From Amylibacter sp. (GTDB taxonomy: Bacteria; Pseudomonadota; Alphaproteobacteria; Rhodobacterales; Rhodobacteraceae), in contig DAOUQS010000085.1 in NCBI GenBank assembly GCA_030625465.1, forward strand, positions 1-7,914: a DNA stretch of 7,914 nucleotides. The letters are read 5' to 3'. Shown here piece after piece: positions 5,638 to 7,914 of this stretch (position 1 is its first letter; every line of letters begins with the position of its first letter). The position numbers and the translations under genes are program-made. The notes under the pieces are model-generated. The model saw nothing but the letters and a program-made list of their open reading frames with translations. It was not told the origin of the DNA and ran no database searches.

Positions 5638-6459
5638 ATGTTGTCCTTTTTTAGAACCAAAAGAAATCTGGACATTAGTTCCGAGATCAATCGCGGCGCC
5701 CGGGATTACCAAGAGGACGCGGTTGAATATTATATTCCGGACGATCGGCAATCCGCGGTCATGGTCTTGGCGGACGGATTGGGTGGCCATGCCGCCGGTC
5801 ACGTTGCCAGCTCGATCGTGTCCGATCAGGTGATGCAGGCATTGAAACCCGACCCGACCGGCACCACGGATTTCCAAAAAAACCTGCGTAAAAAATTGAA
5901 AATGGCGGCGGACGTTGCAAATGACCATGTGCGTTTGCATATGATGGAAAATCCCGAAACCGAGGGCATGGGCTCTACGCTTTTGGCAACGGTCATCATT
6001 TCCAATTACCTGTACTGGATTTCCATTGGCGACTCTCCGTTGTATCTTTTTCGCAAAGGTGCCTTGACGCAATTGAACCAGGACCATTCCATGGCACCGA
6101 AGCTGGATGCTTTGGCCAAAAATGGATCCCTTACAGTCGAAGCTGCACTGAACCACCCGATGCGAAATTCATTGCTGTCAGTCATTGTCGGCGACAGTTT
6201 CAAGCATGTGGATTGCCCCCGAAAAGCGTTCAAGCTTGCCAAAGAGGATCTTTTGATTGCGGCCAGTGACGGTTTGCAGTTTTTAAGTGACCGTGAGATT
6301 GAAGAAACACTTATGCAGGTGAATGATGAAAGCTCCAAGGAAATTGCCAGCGCCTTGATGGAAGCGGTTTTGCATAAGAAATCCCCACATCAGGACAACA
6401 TCGCAATTTGCGTTCTTCGGGCCGATGAATGTGTGAACGGCCCCAGCCTTCGTCATTAA
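5638..6459 (+). CDS. PP2C-type protein Ser/Thr phosphatase
   Basis: This is a 273-residue cytoplasmic phosphatase of the metal-dependent PP2C (PPM) family, without signal or membrane segment. Metal-site motifs are all present: RDYQEDA with D27, VLADGLGGHAAG with D46 and G47, GMGSTLLATVI (110-120), ISIGDSPLYLFRKG with D132, SDGL with D211 and QDNIAI with D253. The length is that of a single catalytic domain. It would remove phosphate from Ser/Thr residues placed by the upstream kinase, including the kinase's own activation segment, as in the known PrkC/PrpC and PpkA/PppA pairs. A weak AGGGG lies 11 bases before the ATG. It is the last gene of the rightward block and converges on cobD across 72 bases. 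Confidence 0.92.
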   Translation: MLSFFRTKRNLDISSEINRGARDYQEDAVEYYIPDDRQSAVMVLADGLGGHAAGHVASSIVSDQVMQALKPDPTGTTDFQKNLRKKLKMAADVANDHVRLHMMENPETEGMGSTLLATVIISNYLYWISIGDSPLYLFRKGALTQLNQDHSMAPKLDALAKNGSLTVEAALNHPMRNSLLSVIVGDSFKHVDCPRKAFKLAKEDLLIAASDGLQFLSDREIEETLMQVNDESSKEIASALMEAVLHKKSPHQDNIAICVLRADECVNGPSLRH

Positions 6460-6465
6460 TTCAAT

Positions 6466-6516
6466 GCAGAACAGGTTGGGATCGGCCATGGTGGGGATGT
6501 GCAATCACGGTTCTGC
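6466..6516. terminator. Weak inverted repeat between convergent genes
   Basis: GCAGAAC (6466-6472) and GTTCTGC (6510-6516) form a perfect 7-base stem but with a 37-base loop and no T-tract. This 72-base gap is where both the phosphatase transcript and the cobD transcript should end, so a bidirectional terminator is expected. This repeat is the only candidate I see and is not convincing. Confidence 0.2.
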
Positions 6517-6531
6517 CGCGCAGCAACAGCT

Positions 6532-7449
6532 TTAGAAAATCAAAATACCTAAAAGCAGCGACACTGCAATTCCGACCCAGACAATATTCAAAACAGCAAC
6601 AGCGCGGCGGATATCTTCAGGATCAAGGTGCCGCCGCGCGTTTGCATTCACAAACGGATAGTCGACTTTTTTGCCATCATAAAATCGCGGGCCTGCAAGG
6701 GAAATATTTAGCACGGCGGCCATTGCCGCCTCTGGCCATCCCGCATTCGGGGACCGGTGAAGTGGCGCGTCCTTTAGAACAATCTTAAAGCTGTGGTGTG
6801 GTTTGGATGTCAGGCATATTAAAATGCTGCTGAAACGTGCGGGGATCAAGTTCAGAATGTCGTCCAGCTTGGCGGTCGCATAACCGAAATCACTGTGTTT
6901 TTCGGTTTTATACCCGATCATCGAGTCTGCCGTGTTGATCACTTTATAGATCAGGATGCCGGGAAGCCCGAAGACCAGATACCACAATGCAGGCGCGATA
7001 ACCCCGTCTGAAAAATTCTCGGCGGCACTTTCAATTGCGGCGCGTGCTACATCACTGGGCTGCATATGTCCGGTGGTGCGCCCGACAATTCGGGTAACTT
7101 CCTTGCGCCCTAATGTCAGATCCTTGGCAAGTGCCACGCCCACATTCATGACATGCTGCACAAGACTTTTATGGGCCAGAAGTACGGAAACAACGATGAC
7201 CTCGATAATTCCATAATCAGGAATAACGGTTAGAAGCCAGCCTGACAAACCGGCCAGAAGCACAAGAATGCCGACAACCAGGAACCCTTTTATTTTTCGC
7301 AATGGTTCTTTGTTTAGTTTTTCGTCAAACCACGAAATCCCCGTACCAAAAATTTTGACAGGGTGCGGGATGCGCGACCACAACCATTCAGGTTCGCCAA
7401 GGACGGCATCCAGTATTAAAGCAAGCAGCAGAATTTCGACATGGTTCAT
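6532..7449 (-). CDS. cobD: Adenosylcobinamide-phosphate synthase (CobD/CbiB)
   Basis: This 305-residue inner-membrane protein joins the aminopropanol arm to adenosylcobyric acid late in cobalamin synthesis. It is called CbiB in the Salmonella nomenclature and CobD in the aerobic Pseudomonas denitrificans one. Family hallmarks are LDAVLGEPEWLW with IPHPVKIFG near the N terminus (13-35), SAAENFSDGVIAPALWY (141-157), NTADSMIGYK (172-181), SPNAGWPEAAMAA (233-245) and several hydrophobic segments (about 56-76, 81-92, 149-170, 286-304). Length is typical. The ATG at 7449 is used: it overlaps the TGA of cobC by one base (TGATG), and AGGA (7458-7461) lies 8 bases upstream. A TTG just before it in frame is less likely. 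The pair is translationally coupled and belongs to a cobalamin operon extending right of the window. Confidence 0.95.
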   Translation of the reverse strand: MNHVEILLLALILDAVLGEPEWLWSRIPHPVKIFGTGISWFDEKLNKEPLRKIKGFLVVGILVLLAGLSGWLLTVIPDYGIIEVIVVSVLLAHKSLVQHVMNVGVALAKDLTLGRKEVTRIVGRTTGHMQPSDVARAAIESAAENFSDGVIAPALWYLVFGLPGILIYKVINTADSMIGYKTEKHSDFGYATAKLDDILNLIPARFSSILICLTSKPHHSFKIVLKDAPLHRSPNAGWPEAAMAAVLNISLAGPRFYDGKKVDYPFVNANARRHLDPEDIRRAVAVLNIVWVGIAVSLLLGILIF

Positions 7450-7914
7450 CAATACCGTCCTAAAACATCATTTAAACGTGATAGATCAGCTATATTAGCC
7501 GGTAGTCCCAGTCTGACCCATTTTCCCGAATATGGAAAGATGCGTGTCAGGATATGGTTGCGGCAAAGGTGATTGTGTAGTGTTTTTGCCGATGATGTTT
7601 CGGCCAGCACGAACAGGTCGGTGCCGCCGATTACGGTTATGCCGTTTTGTACCAGAACAGCCTTTAACTGCTTTGTCATTAACGCAAGCCCTGTGCGTGT
7701 CTGATCAACCCATTTGGTGTCCGATAATGCTTTTTCGCCGATGAACTGGGCGGGCCCCGATATATTCCACGGCCCAAGCTGTTGGGTGATTTTATACGCT
7801 AAATTGGCGGTGGTTATGGCAAAACCCAAACGTAACCCCGCAAGCCCCCAGAATTTTCCGGTGCCTTTCAGAATGATGTGGTTTGGACGTTGCGCAAGGT
7901 CGATCAAAGAGCTT
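7449..7914 (-). CDS. cobC: Threonine-phosphate decarboxylase (CobC), C-terminal part
   Basis: This is the last 154 or so residues of a PLP-dependent fold-type I enzyme. The frame is open to the window edge, where it reads SSLIDLAQRP, so the true start lies outside. The family converts L-threonine phosphate to aminopropanol phosphate, the substrate attached by the neighbouring CobD. It is named CobC in P. denitrificans and CobD in Salmonella. The Schiff-base lysine is in GTGKFWGLAGLRLG (Lys codon 7854-7856), the classic HisC-like pattern, and the C-terminal RIFPYSGKWVRLGLP supplies the substrate-carboxylate arginine region. Only the distal half is visible, so histidinol-phosphate aminotransferase is possible from the fold alone. 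The overlap with cobD settles the assignment. Confidence 0.9.
   Translation of the reverse strand, partial: SSLIDLAQRPNHIILKGTGKFWGLAGLRLGFAITTANLAYKITQQLGPWNISGPAQFIGEKALSDTKWVDQTRTGLALMTKQLKAVLVQNGITVIGGTDLFVLAETSSAKTLHNHLCRNHILTRIFPYSGKWVRLGLPANIADLSRLNDVLGRY

Noticed and set aside
5620..6156. Leftward open frame of about 178 codons opposite the PP2C gene
   Set aside because: It is a shadow of the phosphatase frame, whose metal-site motifs are unmistakable. The antisense translation shows no signal or domain.
6532..7914. Functional link between the cobalamin genes and the kinase/TAXI block
   Set aside because: The genes converge, share no promoter and form a coherent pathway pair of their own. 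There is no cobalamin riboswitch-like sequence that I could recognise in the window.

Overview
The window looks like chromosomal DNA from an alphaproteobacterium, probably a marine member of the Rhodobacterales. This is an inference from three things: roughly balanced base composition, a cobalamin pair whose order (threonine-phosphate decarboxylase then adenosylcobinamide-phosphate synthase) is common in that class, and the general style of the proteins. There is no rRNA, tRNA, CRISPR array, transposase or phage gene.

Layout. Positions 1-190 hold no gene but contain three nested or adjacent inverted repeats. A leftward gene (191-691) encodes a small secreted protein with a good sigma70-type promoter at 750-778 and a hairpin in its leader. 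A 332-base divergent intergenic region with several AT-rich palindromes separates it from a rightward block of five genes that fills 1024-6459: a membrane-anchored pseudokinase (catalytic HRD changed to HRN), two paralogous exported TAXI-type solute-binding proteins, a membrane-anchored Ser/Thr kinase with an intact catalytic core and a periplasmic tail, and a cytoplasmic PP2C-type phosphatase. Gaps inside the block are 96, 52, 49 and 46 bases, each gene has its own ribosome binding site, and no clear intrinsic terminator interrupts it, so it reads as one operon. Converging on it from the right is the cobalamin pair cobD (6532-7449) and cobC (7449-7914, cut by the window edge), overlapping by one base.

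How the genes may work together. The central block is the part worth attention. TAXI proteins normally deliver a ligand to TRAP transporter membrane subunits, but none is encoded here. Instead, two TAXI proteins lie between two kinases whose C-terminal membrane segments would put them at the inner membrane, and a PP2C phosphatase follows. The simplest model is a transmembrane signalling module. In it, the periplasmic TAXI proteins sense a ligand, this is read by the active kinase through its periplasmic tail, the pseudokinase acts as scaffold or allosteric partner, and the phosphatase resets the signal. This model is inference. The domain assignments and catalytic-residue states are read directly from the sequence.
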